Part shown: positions 25,648-34,371 of the stretch, piece after piece
Position numbering within the stretch: the stretch's first letter is position 1
How the letters are laid out: each line of letters begins with the position of its first letter
Origin: an uncultured Mollicutes bacterium
GTDB lineage: Bacteria > Bacillota_I > Bacilli_A > RFN20 > CAG-826
DNA length: 36,406 nucleotides
NCBI GenBank assembly: GCA_946539555.1
Contig: CAMNHN010000005.1
Coordinates: 1 to 36,406, forward strand
Direction: 5' to 3'
Notes under the pieces: generated by a model
Told to the model about the DNA's origin: nothing
What the model saw: the letters and a program-made list of their open reading frames with translations, nothing else
The model's database searches: none
Program-made: the position numbers and the translations under genes

Positions 25648-28053
25648 ATGTACGATCATAAAACGGTAGAAAAGAAATGGCTAAAAGTTTGGTTAGAAAA
25701 CAAAGAATACGCTTGTGATACAAGAGATTTTTCTAAGCCAAAATATTACGCTCTTGATATGTTTCCTTATCCAAGTGGTCAAGGCTTACACGTAGGTCAT
25801 CCAGAAGGATATACAGCAACAGATATCATTTCAAGAATGAAACGTATGCAAGGATTTAATGTTTTACATCCAATTGGATGGGATGCTTTTGGCCTTCCTG
25901 CTGAGCAATACGCAATGAAAATGAATGAACATCCCGAGGGTTTCACTATTAAAAATATCAATAATTTCAGAAGGCAAATTCAATCTTTAGGATTTTCTTA
26001 TGATTATGATCGTGAAATTATGACTTGTGATCCAAATTATTATAAGTGGACACAATGGATTTTTGCTCATATGTTTGATAAAGGACTTGCTTTTGTTGAT
26101 TATAGACCTGTTAATTGGTGTCCTGAACTTGGTACAGTTTTAGCTAATGAAGAAGTTATTGATGGCAAAAGCGAAAGAGGAGGATTCCCAGTTATTCGTA
26201 AGCCTATGAGACAATGGATGCTCAAAATTACCGCATATGCTGATAGATTAGCAAACGATCTTGAAGGATTAGATTGGCCACAATCTACCATTGAACTTCA
26301 AAAAAACTGGATAGGAAAATCAGAAGGTACAGAAATTAAATTTAAAGTATTTGAAAGCGAAGAAACATTTACTGTATTTACAACAAGAGCTGATACATTG
26401 TTTGGTTGCTCTTATTGTGTTTTAGCTCCAGAACATCCACTTGTTAAAAAACTTGTTACAGATGAATGCAAAAAGCAAGTTGAAGATTATATCGAAGAAG
26501 TTTCTCACAAATCAGATTTAGATAGAACCGAATTAAATAAAGATAAAACAGGAGTTTTTATTGGAAGATATGCAATAAATCCAATAAATGGCAAAAAAGT
26601 TCCAATTTATATAGGAGATTATGTTTTAGCAAGTTATGGAAGTGGAGCTGTTATGGCTGTTCCATCACATGATGAAAGAGATTTTGCATTTGCAAAGAAA
26701 TATAATTTACCAATTCTGCCTGTAATTGATGCAGATGTTAGCCAAGCTGCATTTACTGGTGATGGTAAACATATTAATTCAGATTTTGCTAATGGATTAA
26801 ATAATGCAGAAGCAAAAAGAGCTATTACCGATAAACTTATCGAGTTAGGTGCTGGTAAATATAAAATTAACTATAAATTAAGAGATTGGTTATTTTCACG
26901 TCAAAGATATTGGGGTGAACCTATCCCAGTTGCAACCGTAGATAACAGTGATGAAATGATTAGATTACCTGACTTTGATTTACCTCTTGTTTTGCCTGAA
27001 TTAGATGAATATAAACCTTCCGGAACAGGAGATTCACCATTAGTTCATGCTAAAAATTGGCTCCATAGAGAAATAGATGGAAAACCAGTTACTTTAGAAA
27101 CTAATACTATGCCACAATGGGCTGGAAGCTGCTGGTATTATATTAGATATATTGATCCAAAAAATGATAAAGTTATCGCTGACAAGGAATTGCTTGATCA
27201 CTGGTTACCAGTGGATTTATATATCGGAGGACAAGAACACGCAGTTTTACATTTATTGTATGCACGTTTCTGGCACAAATTCCTTTATGACCAAGGTGTG
27301 GTTTCATGTAGTGAACCATTCAAAAAACTTTTCCATCAAGGAATTATTCTTGGCGAAAATGGTGAAAAAATGTCTAAATCAAGGGGAAATGTTATAAATC
27401 CAGATTTAGTAGTTGAACAATATGGAGCAGATACTTTAAGACTTTATGAAATGTTTATGGGGCCACTTGAAGCAAGTTTACCATGGAATGGCAGCGGCCT
27501 TGAAGGCTCAAGAAAATTCATTGATCGTGTCTATAGATTATTTGAAGACCCAGAATATAATTCTAAAATTGTTGAAGTTAATGACGGCTCACTAGATTAT
27601 ATTTATAATTTCACAGTCAAAAAAGTAACTAATGACTTTGAAAATTTACAATTTAATACAGCGATTTCTCAAATGATGATTTTCATTAATGAACTTTATA
27701 AAGCAAAGACTATTTTTAAACCATATCTTGAAAATTTCATTAAGATGTTTGATTGTATTTGTCCATTTGTTGGAGAAGAAATTTGGCATAATTATTTAGG
27801 TCATTCAGAAATGATTACTTATGCACAATGGCCTACTTATGATGAAAGCAAAACTGTTCTTTCGACAATTAAAATAGGTGTTCAAGTTAATGGAAAATTA
27901 AGAGATACAATTGAAATCGAAAAAGATTCAGAAGATGATGTTGTTAAAGCCAAAGCATTAGATTCAGAAAACGTGAAACGTAATATTGAAGGTAAATCAA
28001 TTGTCAAAATAATTGTTGTAAAGAATAAGATTGTTTCTATTGTAATAAAATAA
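25648..28053 (+). CDS. leuS: Leucyl-tRNA synthetase
   Basis: LeuRS charges tRNA-Leu. The 801 residues are the usual bacterial length. The HIGH motif is HVGH at 48-51, within [20 protein letters not shown]. The CP1 editing domain has [23 protein letters not shown] and [16 protein letters not shown] (catalytic Asp). The KMSKS motif is at 574-578 ([15 protein letters not shown]), and a C-terminal anticodon-binding region includes the [16 protein letters not shown] segment. An AAGGAG site precedes the ATG. Expression depends on the T-box just upstream. Its stop codon lies within copy 2 of the 28-nt repeat. Confidence 0.98.
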   Translation: MYDHKTVEKKWLKVWLENKEYACDTRDFSKPKYYALDMFPYPSGQGLHVGHPEGYTATDIISRMKRMQGFNVLHPIGWDAFGLPAEQYAMKMNEHPEGFTIKNINNFRRQIQSLGFSYDYDREIMTCDPNYYKWTQWIFAHMFDKGLAFVDYRPVNWCPELGTVLANEEVIDGKSERGGFPVIRKPMRQWMLKITAYADRLANDLEGLDWPQSTIELQKNWIGKSEGTEIKFKVFESEETFTVFTTRADTLFGCSYCVLAPEHPLVKKLVTDECKKQVEDYIEEVSHKSDLDRTELNKDKTGVFIGRYAINPINGKKVPIYIGDYVLASYGSGAVMAVPSHDERDFAFAKKYNLPILPVIDADVSQAAFTGDGKHINSDFANGLNNAEAKRAITDKLIELGAGKYKINYKLRDWLFSRQRYWGEPIPVATVDNSDEMIRLPDFDLPLVLPELDEYKPSGTGDSPLVHAKNWLHREIDGKPVTLETNTMPQWAGSCWYYIRYIDPKNDKVIADKELLDHWLPVDLYIGGQEHAVLHLLYARFWHKFLYDQGVVSCSEPFKKLFHQGIILGENGEKMSKSRGNVINPDLVVEQYGADTLRLYEMFMGPLEASLPWNGSGLEGSRKFIDRVYRLFEDPEYNSKIVEVNDGSLDYIYNFTVKKVTNDFENLQFNTAISQMMIFINELYKAKTIFKPYLENFIKMFDCICPFVGEEIWHNYLGHSEMITYAQWPTYDESKTVLSTIKIGVQVNGKLRDTIEIEKDSEDDVVKAKALDSENVKRNIEGKSIVKIIVVKNKIVSIVIK

Positions 28054-28079
28054 AAACCTTGCAAAACTCAACTATTTTT
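28052..28079 (+). repeat. 28-nt repeat, copy 2 (at the stop of leuS)
   Basis: It reads AAAAA-C-CTTGCAAAACT-C-AACTATTTTT, starting on the second base of the leuS TAA, exactly as copy 1 (5135-5162) does at ppa. Two of 28 positions differ. About 60 bases of AT-rich DNA, with TAGTTGATT twice, separate it from the terminator at 28143. Confidence 0.75.
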
Positions 28080-28142
28080 TAAAATTAGTAGCTATTTAGT
28101 TGATTTTTAGTTGATTGAAATTTTCAAATTTGTTCTAAATTT

Positions 28143-28170
28143 AAGCCTAATTCTTGAATTAGGCTTTTTT
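28143..28170 (+). terminator. Rho-independent terminator after leuS
   Basis: AAGCCTAATT, a CTTG loop, AATTAGGCTT and continuing T residues make a 10-bp stem with a six-base T run. It is placed about 90 bases after the leuS stop and about 60 before coaX, so it ends the leuS message. Confidence 0.9.
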
Positions 28171-28231
28171 AAGTGATTAAATATTAAAGTAAATTTCACG
28201 GTACTTATTAAAGACTGTAGAAGGAGAAGTT

Positions 28232-28993
28232 ATGATTTTATGTTTAGATTGTGGAAACACAGCCATTAAAATCGGGATTTTTGAAGGAAGTGAACTTAAA
28301 AAGTCGCTATCATTAAGAACCGATAGAAACAAATCAAGTGACGAATATGCTTTGACATTTTCTTCACTTATAAAACTAAAAATTACAGGAGCTATAATCA
28401 GTAGTGTTGTGCCTTTGCTTACAGACACTATTTTTTATGCAATTAAAATTGCTTTTGGAGTTGAGGCATTAATTTTATCTAAAAATTTGAAAACTAAATT
28501 AGCAATAAAAACTGATAATCCAAATGAAGTTGGTAGTGATTTAATTGCAGGTGCAATTGGAGCCAAAATTTCTACTCCAATTCCATTTATTGTCGCTGAT
28601 TTAGGAACTGCAACAAAGCTTTATGTTGTTGACAAAAACGGAGCTTTTATTGGTGTAATTATTACTTCTGGAATGGAAGTTTCTTTAAAAGCATTAGTAC
28701 AAAATACAAGTCAATTATTGGAGACGCCAATTAAAAAACCAACGAATATAATCGGAAAAAATACAAAAGATTCAATTCAATCAGGAATAGTTTATGGACA
28801 AGCTTATATGGTAAGCGAGTTTGCTAGAAGAATTGAAAGGGAATTAGGATATGATTTAAATAGAGTTCTTACTGGTGGTTATGCAGATAGAATTAAAGAT
28901 GAAATTGTTTGCTACAATTACGATCCTTATCTTGTTTTAAGAGGATTAAATTATATTTATCATATCAATAGTGGTGAAGACTATGAAAGATAG
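28232..28993 (+). CDS. coaX: Type III pantothenate kinase
   Basis: CoaX phosphorylates pantothenate, the first step to coenzyme A, and is insensitive to CoA feedback. The 253 residues start MILCLDCGNTAIKIGIFEG with the phosphate-binding Asp6 and DxGNT motif. Other blocks are NPNEVGSDLIAGAIGA and VADLGTATKLYVVD with Asp123. The common GADR motif appears as GSDL (101-104), and the G-G-x-I-x-P-G stretch as GVIITSG. The core aspartates are kept. AAGGAG precedes the ATG. The end overlaps the following ECF S-component by 11 bases, which suggests a linked uptake-and-trapping pair for pantothenate. Confidence 0.88.
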   Translation: MILCLDCGNTAIKIGIFEGSELKKSLSLRTDRNKSSDEYALTFSSLIKLKITGAIISSVVPLLTDTIFYAIKIAFGVEALILSKNLKTKLAIKTDNPNEVGSDLIAGAIGAKISTPIPFIVADLGTATKLYVVDKNGAFIGVIITSGMEVSLKALVQNTSQLLETPIKKPTNIIGKNTKDSIQSGIVYGQAYMVSEFARRIERELGYDLNRVLTGGYADRIKDEIVCYNYDPYLVLRGLNYIYHINSGEDYER

Positions 28994-29762
28994 AAAAGTA
29001 ATTCTTGAGATAGTCACTTCGGCTATGTTTATCGCTTTATTGGCGATATTTTCTTTTGTTCCATATGTTGGGTTTATTACAATTGGGCCAATTTCTTTCA
29101 CAACTGTTCATATAATTGTTCTTATTGGAGCGTTTCTGTTAGGATGGAAGCATGGACTTATTTTAGGATTTTTCTTTGGACTTTTTTCCTTTTTCCAAGC
29201 TTTAGGTACAGCAGGTACAGTAAATTATTTATTTGTTAATCCGTTCATAAGTATTTTGCCAAGAGCTATATTTGGAGTGGTAGCTGGACTTGTTTTTGAT
29301 TTCTTAAGAAAAAGAATGACTCCGTCTCAATTTTTAGGAATTAGTGCCATTTCTGCAGGGTTATTAACTCTATTTCACACTTTTGTTACCTTGTTTTGCT
29401 TATATATTTTTGGTATTTTGGATATTTTTAAAATTAGTGAATTGCTCGGATTAATTGAAATTACTGATAATTTGAAAGCAGCTGGTTTTGATAATTTTGG
29501 ATTATTCATTCTTGGCTTTGTATCTTTTGGATGTTTAGCTGAAATATCTGCAGCTTCATTAATTGTCCCTTTAGCAGGAGGAGTTATTTTACGATCATTT
29601 AAAAATTCTAGTTTTACTAATTTAGGAGTTATTAAAAAACCAAATAGAGAAATAGAATTATCTAGAGCAAAGTTTATACTGTTATTTGTAATTGCAGGAA
29701 TAATTTTACTTGGTTTTATGGCTGGGTTAATTGCCCTTTATTCTATGGGTAAAATCGCATAA
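28983..29762 (+). CDS. ECF transporter S-component, probably for pantothenate
   Basis: This is a 259-residue membrane protein with about six hydrophobic spans (roughly 10-32, 38-60, 64-90, 118-140, 165-195 and 226-255). The early part EIVTSAMFIALLAIFSFVPY followed by GPISFTTVHIIVLIGAFLLG is the S-component pattern: a hydrophobic first helix with small residues and a conserved P-x-S-x-T-x-x-H. Such proteins bind a vitamin and use shared EcfA/A'/T energising proteins, which are not in this window. Overlap with coaX points to pantothenate (PanT-like), which is an inference. I chose the ATG at 28983; GTG codons at 28971 and 28974 would lengthen the overlap. Confidence 0.75.
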   Translation: MKDRKVILEIVTSAMFIALLAIFSFVPYVGFITIGPISFTTVHIIVLIGAFLLGWKHGLILGFFFGLFSFFQALGTAGTVNYLFVNPFISILPRAIFGVVAGLVFDFLRKRMTPSQFLGISAISAGLLTLFHTFVTLFCLYIFGILDIFKISELLGLIEITDNLKAAGFDNFGLFILGFVSFGCLAEISAASLIVPLAGGVILRSFKNSSFTNLGVIKKPNREIELSRAKFILLFVIAGIILLGFMAGLIALYSMGKIA

Positions 29763-29778
29763 TAAATTATCGTTTTTG

Positions 29779-29806
29779 TTGATTATTTTGGTTATTATTT
29801 TATAGT
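29779..29806 (+). promoter_or_regulatory. Candidate promoter of pepV-trmB-ytpR
   Basis: TTGATT (29779-29784), a 16-bp spacer and TATAGT (29801-29806). The predicted start lies inside the palindrome at 29809-29826. Confidence 0.5.
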
Positions 29807-29808
29807 AT

Positions 29809-29826
29809 TTACTTGTTAACAAGTAA
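29809..29826. promoter_or_regulatory. 18-bp perfect palindrome at the pepV transcription start, candidate operator
   Basis: TTACTTGTTAACAAGTAA is perfectly symmetric, sits 2 bases after the candidate -10, and ends just before the AAGAGG ribosome site of pepV. The position at +1 is typical for repressor operators. The cognate regulator is not known. Confidence 0.5.
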
Positions 29827-29837
29827 GAGGTTAAATT

Positions 29838-31199
29838 ATGTTAGATTTTAAGAAAATTTGTAAATCATATGAAAAAGAAGCATTAAATACGCTTCAAAAG
29901 GATGTTCAAATAAATAGTATATATGATCCTTCCACAATCACTAATGAAATGCCTTATGGAAAAGGTGTTTATGATTGTTTTGAATTTTTAAAAGAACTCG
30001 CATTAAAAGATGGTTTTAATGTAGATTTATGTGATGGTCACTGTTTAGAAATTTCTTATGGTAAAGGAGAAAGATTAATTGGTATTTTTGCTCACCAAGA
30101 TGTTGTACCTGTTACTCCAGGATGGACTCATGATCCATTTAGCGGATATATAGATGAAAAAGAAAATAGAATGTATTCTAGAGGAACAAGTGACGATAAA
30201 GGACCTGGAATTGCAGCATATTATGCTTTAAAAGTTTTAAAAGAAAACGATTTGATCAAAAATTATAGAGTTAAACTTGTTTTTGGTGGAGATGAAGAAA
30301 GAGGTTCTTCCTGTTTAGAATACTATTTCCACACATTAAAAAAAGAAGATCCTACATATGGATTTACTCCTGATGCTGATTTCCCATTAATTTATGGTGA
30401 AAAGGGAATTGTAAATTATAAATATTCTGGCACTTTACCTCTTAACAATGTTATTTCTATTAAAGCAGGAACAGTCTTTAATGTTGTAATTGATACTGCA
30501 ATTGTTAAAGTTACTAATGCTGAAAAACTCGCTGATTATCTTAAAAATCATAGCGAAGTAAAAGCTGAAAGAATTAGTGATGATGAATTTAAATTTATTG
30601 GAAAAGCTGCACATGGTTCTCTTCCAGAATTAGGATTCAATAGTGGAGTAGAAGCCTTACGAGTTTTAGGTGAAGTTTATGATAACAAAGCTTTATCTTT
30701 ACTTGCAAAAGAATATGAAAACCCAAATGGTGAAAACATGGGTGTTAAATATGAATCAAAAGATATGGGTGCAACAACATATAATGTTGGTGTAATCAAT
30801 TACGAAAATGGAAAATTTGAATTAATTGTTAATTTTAGACATCCAGAAAATTGTAATCCAGACGAAGCTATTGAAAAGATTCAAAAAGTTTCACCATTGC
30901 CAGTCTTTGTTATGTCAAAGAGTCCATATTTGTATTACAATCCAGAGACAACAGATTTTATTAAAGAATTATATAAAGTTTATGTTGAGGAAACTGGAGA
31001 TACTGTCCATAAACCAATGGCAATTGGTGGAGGAACATATGCTAAAGAGGCAAAACATACTATAGCTTTCGGAAGTTGTTTCCCTGGCAAAGTTGATCAT
31101 ATTCATGAAATAGACGAGAAAATTGATTTAGAAGATTTCTTTAATTCTATCCCAATTTATGCACATGCAATATATGCTTTAGGTAATTTGAACAAATGA
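29838..31199 (+). CDS. pepV: Dipeptidase PepV, M20 metallopeptidase
   Basis: PepV-type enzymes cleave dipeptides in the cytoplasm with two zinc ions. The 453 residues show FAHQDVVPVTPGW (His86), GTSDDKGPGIAAYYAL (bridging Asp119), FGGDEERGS (catalytic Glu153, zinc Glu154), TPDADFPLIYGEKG (Asp179) and GKVDHIHEIDEKI (zinc His) near the end. This ligand pattern matches Lactobacillus PepV closely. The dimerisation/lid insert (about 195-320) is present. AAGAGG lies 7 bases before the ATG. The TGA stop overlaps the trmB ATG by 4 bases (ATGA). Confidence 0.94.
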   Translation: MLDFKKICKSYEKEALNTLQKDVQINSIYDPSTITNEMPYGKGVYDCFEFLKELALKDGFNVDLCDGHCLEISYGKGERLIGIFAHQDVVPVTPGWTHDPFSGYIDEKENRMYSRGTSDDKGPGIAAYYALKVLKENDLIKNYRVKLVFGGDEERGSSCLEYYFHTLKKEDPTYGFTPDADFPLIYGEKGIVNYKYSGTLPLNNVISIKAGTVFNVVIDTAIVKVTNAEKLADYLKNHSEVKAERISDDEFKFIGKAAHGSLPELGFNSGVEALRVLGEVYDNKALSLLAKEYENPNGENMGVKYESKDMGATTYNVGVINYENGKFELIVNFRHPENCNPDEAIEKIQKVSPLPVFVMSKSPYLYYNPETTDFIKELYKVYVEETGDTVHKPMAIGGGTYAKEAKHTIAFGSCFPGKVDHIHEIDEKIDLEDFFNSIPIYAHAIYALGNLNK

Positions 31200-31870
31200 G
31201 AACAAAATATAAACCTTGGGCAGTTCAATATTTAAGTGAATATTTTGAAAACCAATTTACTCTAGAAAATGAGGAATCAATCAAATCACTAGTTGATTTT
31301 GTTTCTAGCAAAGATACTTATTTAGAAATAGGTCCAGGCAAAGGACAATTCATTTTAAATTTAGCAAAGAGATATCAAAATATTAATTTTTTAGTTTGTG
31401 AATTGAATAAAACTATAAGTGGAATTTGTTTGAAAAAAATTGATGAAAGTGATTTAAAAAATGTAAAATTAATTTCTTGTGATTTTTATAAATTATCAGA
31501 ATTTTTAAAAACAGTGAAGTTTTGCGGGCTTTTTCTAAATTTTTCTGATCCACGGCCTAAAAAAAGACACACAAATAGAAGATTAACAAGTGATAATTTT
31601 TTAGTCGAATATTCAAAAATTTTAAAAAATAATCATTATATTTATTTTAAAACTGATAATGATAAATTTTATGAATATTCAAAAGAAAATTTTGAAAGAT
31701 ATAATTGGAAACAAATTTATATAAATGAAGATTATAAAAACTTAGATGATTTTGATGCAGAAACTGAATTTGAAATGAAATTCAAAGGTGAAGGAGTCAA
31801 AATTAAACGATTAATTCTTGAAAAGACAGATGCTACAATAAATAATGTTATTGAAGAGGATAAGAATTAA
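31196..31870 (+). CDS. trmB: tRNA (guanine-46 N7)-methyltransferase
   Basis: TrmB makes m7G46 in the variable loop of tRNAs. The 224 residues begin MRTKYKPWAVQYL, as in Bacillota TrmB. They carry the AdoMet loop YLEIGPGKGQFILNLA and the block FLNFSDPRPKKRHTNRRLTS, normally SDPWPKKRH-x-KRRL, so tryptophan is arginine here. YIYFKTDNDKFYEYS and a C-terminal TEFEMKFKGEG complete the fold. It overlaps pepV (ATGA) and ytpR (one base), with no ribosome site of its own, so it is coupled. Confidence 0.93.
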   Translation: MRTKYKPWAVQYLSEYFENQFTLENEESIKSLVDFVSSKDTYLEIGPGKGQFILNLAKRYQNINFLVCELNKTISGICLKKIDESDLKNVKLISCDFYKLSEFLKTVKFCGLFLNFSDPRPKKRHTNRRLTSDNFLVEYSKILKNNHYIYFKTDNDKFYEYSKENFERYNWKQIYINEDYKNLDDFDAETEFEMKFKGEGVKIKRLILEKTDATINNVIEEDKN

Positions 31871-32478
31871 TGAATTACGGTTTGTATTATGATTATAAAA
31901 AGATAGGAGATGTTCTAATTATTCTTTTTGATGCAACTTTAGAGAGCAATCATGAAGAGAAAAATGGTAATGTCGTCTCTTTATTTTGTGATGATAAACT
32001 AATTGGAATAAATATCTATGAAATTTCTAAAATTATAAAGATAAAGGCAAAAGGTTTTATCCCACTAATAAATGAGAAAATTCTCGATGTAATCAATACA
32101 ATTTTGTTAAATGCAAATCTTGAGCCATTAAGTTTTTTAAATAATTCAGGTTATGTTGTAGCTCGAATCAATGAAGTCTTTGATCACCCAACAAACAAAA
32201 GTATGAAAGTTTGTAAACTTAATATCGGAGATACTGTTGAACTTCAAGTAGTTAGTAATCTTGAAAATATAAGAGAAAACTTATTATGTGTTTGTGCTTT
32301 GCCTTTCGCATTTTTACCAAATAGAAAGCAAATGATTCCTTATAGTGTTGAAGGAGTCGATAGTTGCGGGATAATTTGCACTCCTAAAGATTTACAAATA
32401 AAAGTTCCTGATTCAGAAAATAAAGCTCTTGAACTTGATGAAACTTATTCAGTAGGAATTGATTTTTGGAAATATTAG
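31870..32478 (+). CDS. ytpR: YtpR-like tRNA-binding domain protein
   Basis: The 202 residues have an N-terminal DUF4479-like half (about 1-90, beginning NYGLYYDYKKIGDVLIILFD). A C-terminal EMAP/tRNA_bind OB-fold (about 95-200) follows, with GYVVARINEVFDHPTNKSMKVCKLNIGD, LQVVSNLENIRENLLCVCALPFAFLP (read as adjacent blocks), IPYSVEGVDSCGIICT and KALELDE. This domain is the one at the N-terminus of PheT. B. subtilis YtpR has the same two parts, and its role is not established. The ATG shares a base with the trmB stop, and B. subtilis has ytpR near trmB too. Confidence 0.9.
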   Translation: MNYGLYYDYKKIGDVLIILFDATLESNHEEKNGNVVSLFCDDKLIGINIYEISKIIKIKAKGFIPLINEKILDVINTILLNANLEPLSFLNNSGYVVARINEVFDHPTNKSMKVCKLNIGDTVELQVVSNLENIRENLLCVCALPFAFLPNRKQMIPYSVEGVDSCGIICTPKDLQIKVPDSENKALELDETYSVGIDFWKY

Positions 32479-32503
32479 ATTCATTTCCAGGATTTTCATT
32501 TAT

Positions 32504-32531
32504 AAAAGTGCGATAATAATCGCTCTTTTTT
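32504..32531 (+). terminator. Terminator after ytpR
   Basis: GCGAT, an AATA loop, ATCGC (flanked by a T-T mismatch and two more pairs) and then CTTTTTT. It is a short but well-formed hairpin with a U tract, 25 bases after the ytpR stop. Confidence 0.75.
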
Positions 32532-32590
32532 ATTTTTAATAATTTGTTAAATTGTTTTCAAATGAAAAAAGTTTACATTTTCTTTCATAA

Positions 32591-32620
32591 TTGCTTACAT
32601 TAAGTTTTAAATATGATAAT
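32591..32620 (+). promoter_or_regulatory. Promoter of the lacI-type gene
   Basis: TTGCTT (32591-32596), an 18-bp spacer and GATAAT (32615-32620). The related octamers TTTACATT and CTTACATT stand 25 bases apart (32571-32578 and 32594-32601), and the second overlaps the -35. They could be a site for autoregulation. Confidence 0.5.
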
Positions 32621-32643
32621 ATTTAAAAGTAAGGAGACTGATT

Positions 32644-33642
32644 ATGGAAAACTTGAAAGATCACGTTACGATTTATGAAGTTGCACAAGCGGCAAACGTT
32701 TCTTTAGCTACAGTTTCTAGAGTTATAAATAATTCTGGTACAGTTAAACCTGAGACAAAGGAAAAAGTCCTTCAAGTAATTAAGCAACTCGGATATAAAC
32801 CTAGTGGTTTAGCTCAAGCTTTAGCTACAAATAAGTCGACATCAATCGGTGTTATTATTCCTAGTGCAAATTATGTTTATATTTCAAACATGTTAAATGG
32901 AGTGACTGAAGTTTGTAGAGATAAAGGGTTTACTTTAAATTTATACACAACTTCTCATAGTAGAGAAGATGCTCTTAGTTCATTAGAAAGAGTTATTAAA
33001 TCTAGAGTAGATGGAGTTATTGTATTTGATGATGAACTAGATGCTCCTGATTTAGAATTCCTAAATAATTATTCAGTCCCAGTTATTAACATTAATAACA
33101 AAATTGTTGAATCAAAAATAGGGTGCATTCCATTTGGATATGAACATTTAATTAAAAAGATTATCGAAGACAATTTTGTTAGAGGCGATAAGAAGATGAC
33201 GTTCGTCCATGTTCATAATTCTGGTCGATTATTATCGCGAATTGAGCAACAATTTATTAAGGTTCATAAAGAAAATGATCGAGAATATAACATTGTTAAT
33301 TGTGATGATTCTTATCATAGAACTTATCAAGATTTTATCGAAAGATTTAAAACTCAAAGAAAAGGTTATTTCATCGCTTATAGAGATTCAATCGCTGCAG
33401 CAATCATTAACGCCGCAACAGATAGTGGACTAACTGTTCCTGGAGATATTGAAGTTTTATCAATAATCGGAACAAAATATTCTTCAATTATTAGACCATC
33501 AATTTCAAATCTATATATTGATTTCCAAGAGGTTGGAAAAAGATCAATGTATATGTTAATCGACCTGATTAATGATAGATTATCTGAAAAAGAATATAAA
33601 TTTGAAAGTGTTTATATAAAGAAATATTCAACAAAATATTAG
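32644..33642 (+). CDS. LacI/GalR family transcriptional regulator
   Basis: This 332-residue repressor has the classic layout. The N-terminal helix-turn-helix is TIYEVAQAANVSLATVSRVI (9-28). The hinge helix is YKPSGLAQALATNKS (51-65). A periplasmic-binding-protein-like sensor domain follows, with SIGVIIPSANYVYISNMLNGV and SRVDGVIVFDD; near its end PGDIEVLSIIGTKYSSIIRPSISNLYID replaces the usual D-D-x-x-x-A-x-x-x-x-P-x-L-T-T-V. Strong AAGGAG precedes the ATG. It is the first gene of a unit with apt and tyrS, so the effector cannot be read from context. CcpA is possible but not shown. Confidence 0.92.
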   Translation: MENLKDHVTIYEVAQAANVSLATVSRVINNSGTVKPETKEKVLQVIKQLGYKPSGLAQALATNKSTSIGVIIPSANYVYISNMLNGVTEVCRDKGFTLNLYTTSHSREDALSSLERVIKSRVDGVIVFDDELDAPDLEFLNNYSVPVININNKIVESKIGCIPFGYEHLIKKIIEDNFVRGDKKMTFVHVHNSGRLLSRIEQQFIKVHKENDREYNIVNCDDSYHRTYQDFIERFKTQRKGYFIAYRDSIAAAIINAATDSGLTVPGDIEVLSIIGTKYSSIIRPSISNLYIDFQEVGKRSMYMLIDLINDRLSEKEYKFESVYIKKYSTKY

Positions 33643-33658
33643 AGTTTGGGAGGATTTT

Positions 33659-34369
33659 ATGGATATTTATGACAAATACATTAGGACAATTGTAGATTTT
33701 CCTATTGAAGGAATTAAGTTTAGAGACATCACACCTTTACTTGCTAATGGAGAAGCTTTCCATCAAGTAATCATGGATTTAAATAAAGAATTACCTAGCT
33801 ATGAAAACTGGGACAAGATTATTGCAGCTGAAAGCAGAGGCTTCGTGTTTGCTTCACCTCTAGCTGAGTTAAATAATAAAGGTTTAGTCCTTGCTAGAAA
33901 GAAAGGAAAATTACCAAAAGTCGGATATACAGAATCTTATGCTCTTGAATATGGAGAGGCAACAATTGAAATTCCAGAAGGAGCAATTAATCCTGGCGAT
34001 AAAGTTATCATTTTAGATGATTTGATTGCAACTGGCGGAAGCGCTAAAGCGATGGTCAATCTTGTTAGAAAAGCTGGTGGAATCCCAATTATGGCTTTAT
34101 TCTTAATCGAATTGAGAAGTATGGAAGGCTATAAACAACTTGGTATTCCTACCGTTTCAATAGTTAATTATGGTTTACATGCAGGTGATTTGCTGCAAGT
34201 AGAAAGCCAAAATGGATCTTTTGCTAAATTTGTAAGCAAAGTTGATGATGAAACAATTGAAGTTGAATTTGAAGATGGTAAAAAAGAAAATTTAAATAAA
34301 AACAAAATTATTTCGATTGTACAAATCGAAAAAAACGGAAGACAAACATATATAAAATATAGGGATTAA
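33659..34369 (+). CDS. apt: Adenine phosphoribosyltransferase with C-terminal extension
   Basis: Apt salvages adenine to AMP using PRPP. Residues 1-171 match a complete Apt: IVDFPIEGIKFRDITPLL, AAESRGFVFASPLA, LARKKGKLPKVGY, YALEYGEATIEI, the PRPP loop VIILDDLIATGGSA (116-129) and FLIELRSMEGYKQL. Normal Apt ends near residue 170; here about 65 more residues follow (172-236). They look beta-rich with a pattern like an SH3 or Tudor barrel (FVSKVDDETIEVEFEDGKK, then NKIISIVQIEKNG). The frame and composition run on smoothly, so this is a real fusion or lineage-specific domain, not a frameshift product. GGGAGG lies 6 bases before the ATG. Confidence 0.93.
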   Translation: MDIYDKYIRTIVDFPIEGIKFRDITPLLANGEAFHQVIMDLNKELPSYENWDKIIAAESRGFVFASPLAELNNKGLVLARKKGKLPKVGYTESYALEYGEATIEIPEGAINPGDKVIILDDLIATGGSAKAMVNLVRKAGGIPIMALFLIELRSMEGYKQLGIPTVSIVNYGLHAGDLLQVESQNGSFAKFVSKVDDETIEVEFEDGKKENLNKNKIISIVQIEKNGRQTYIKYRD

Positions 34370-34371
34370 TT

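Noticed and set aside
32571-32601. Catabolite-responsive (cre) element before the LacI-type gene
   Set aside because: The TTTACATT/CTTACATT direct repeats do not fit the cre consensus with its central CG.
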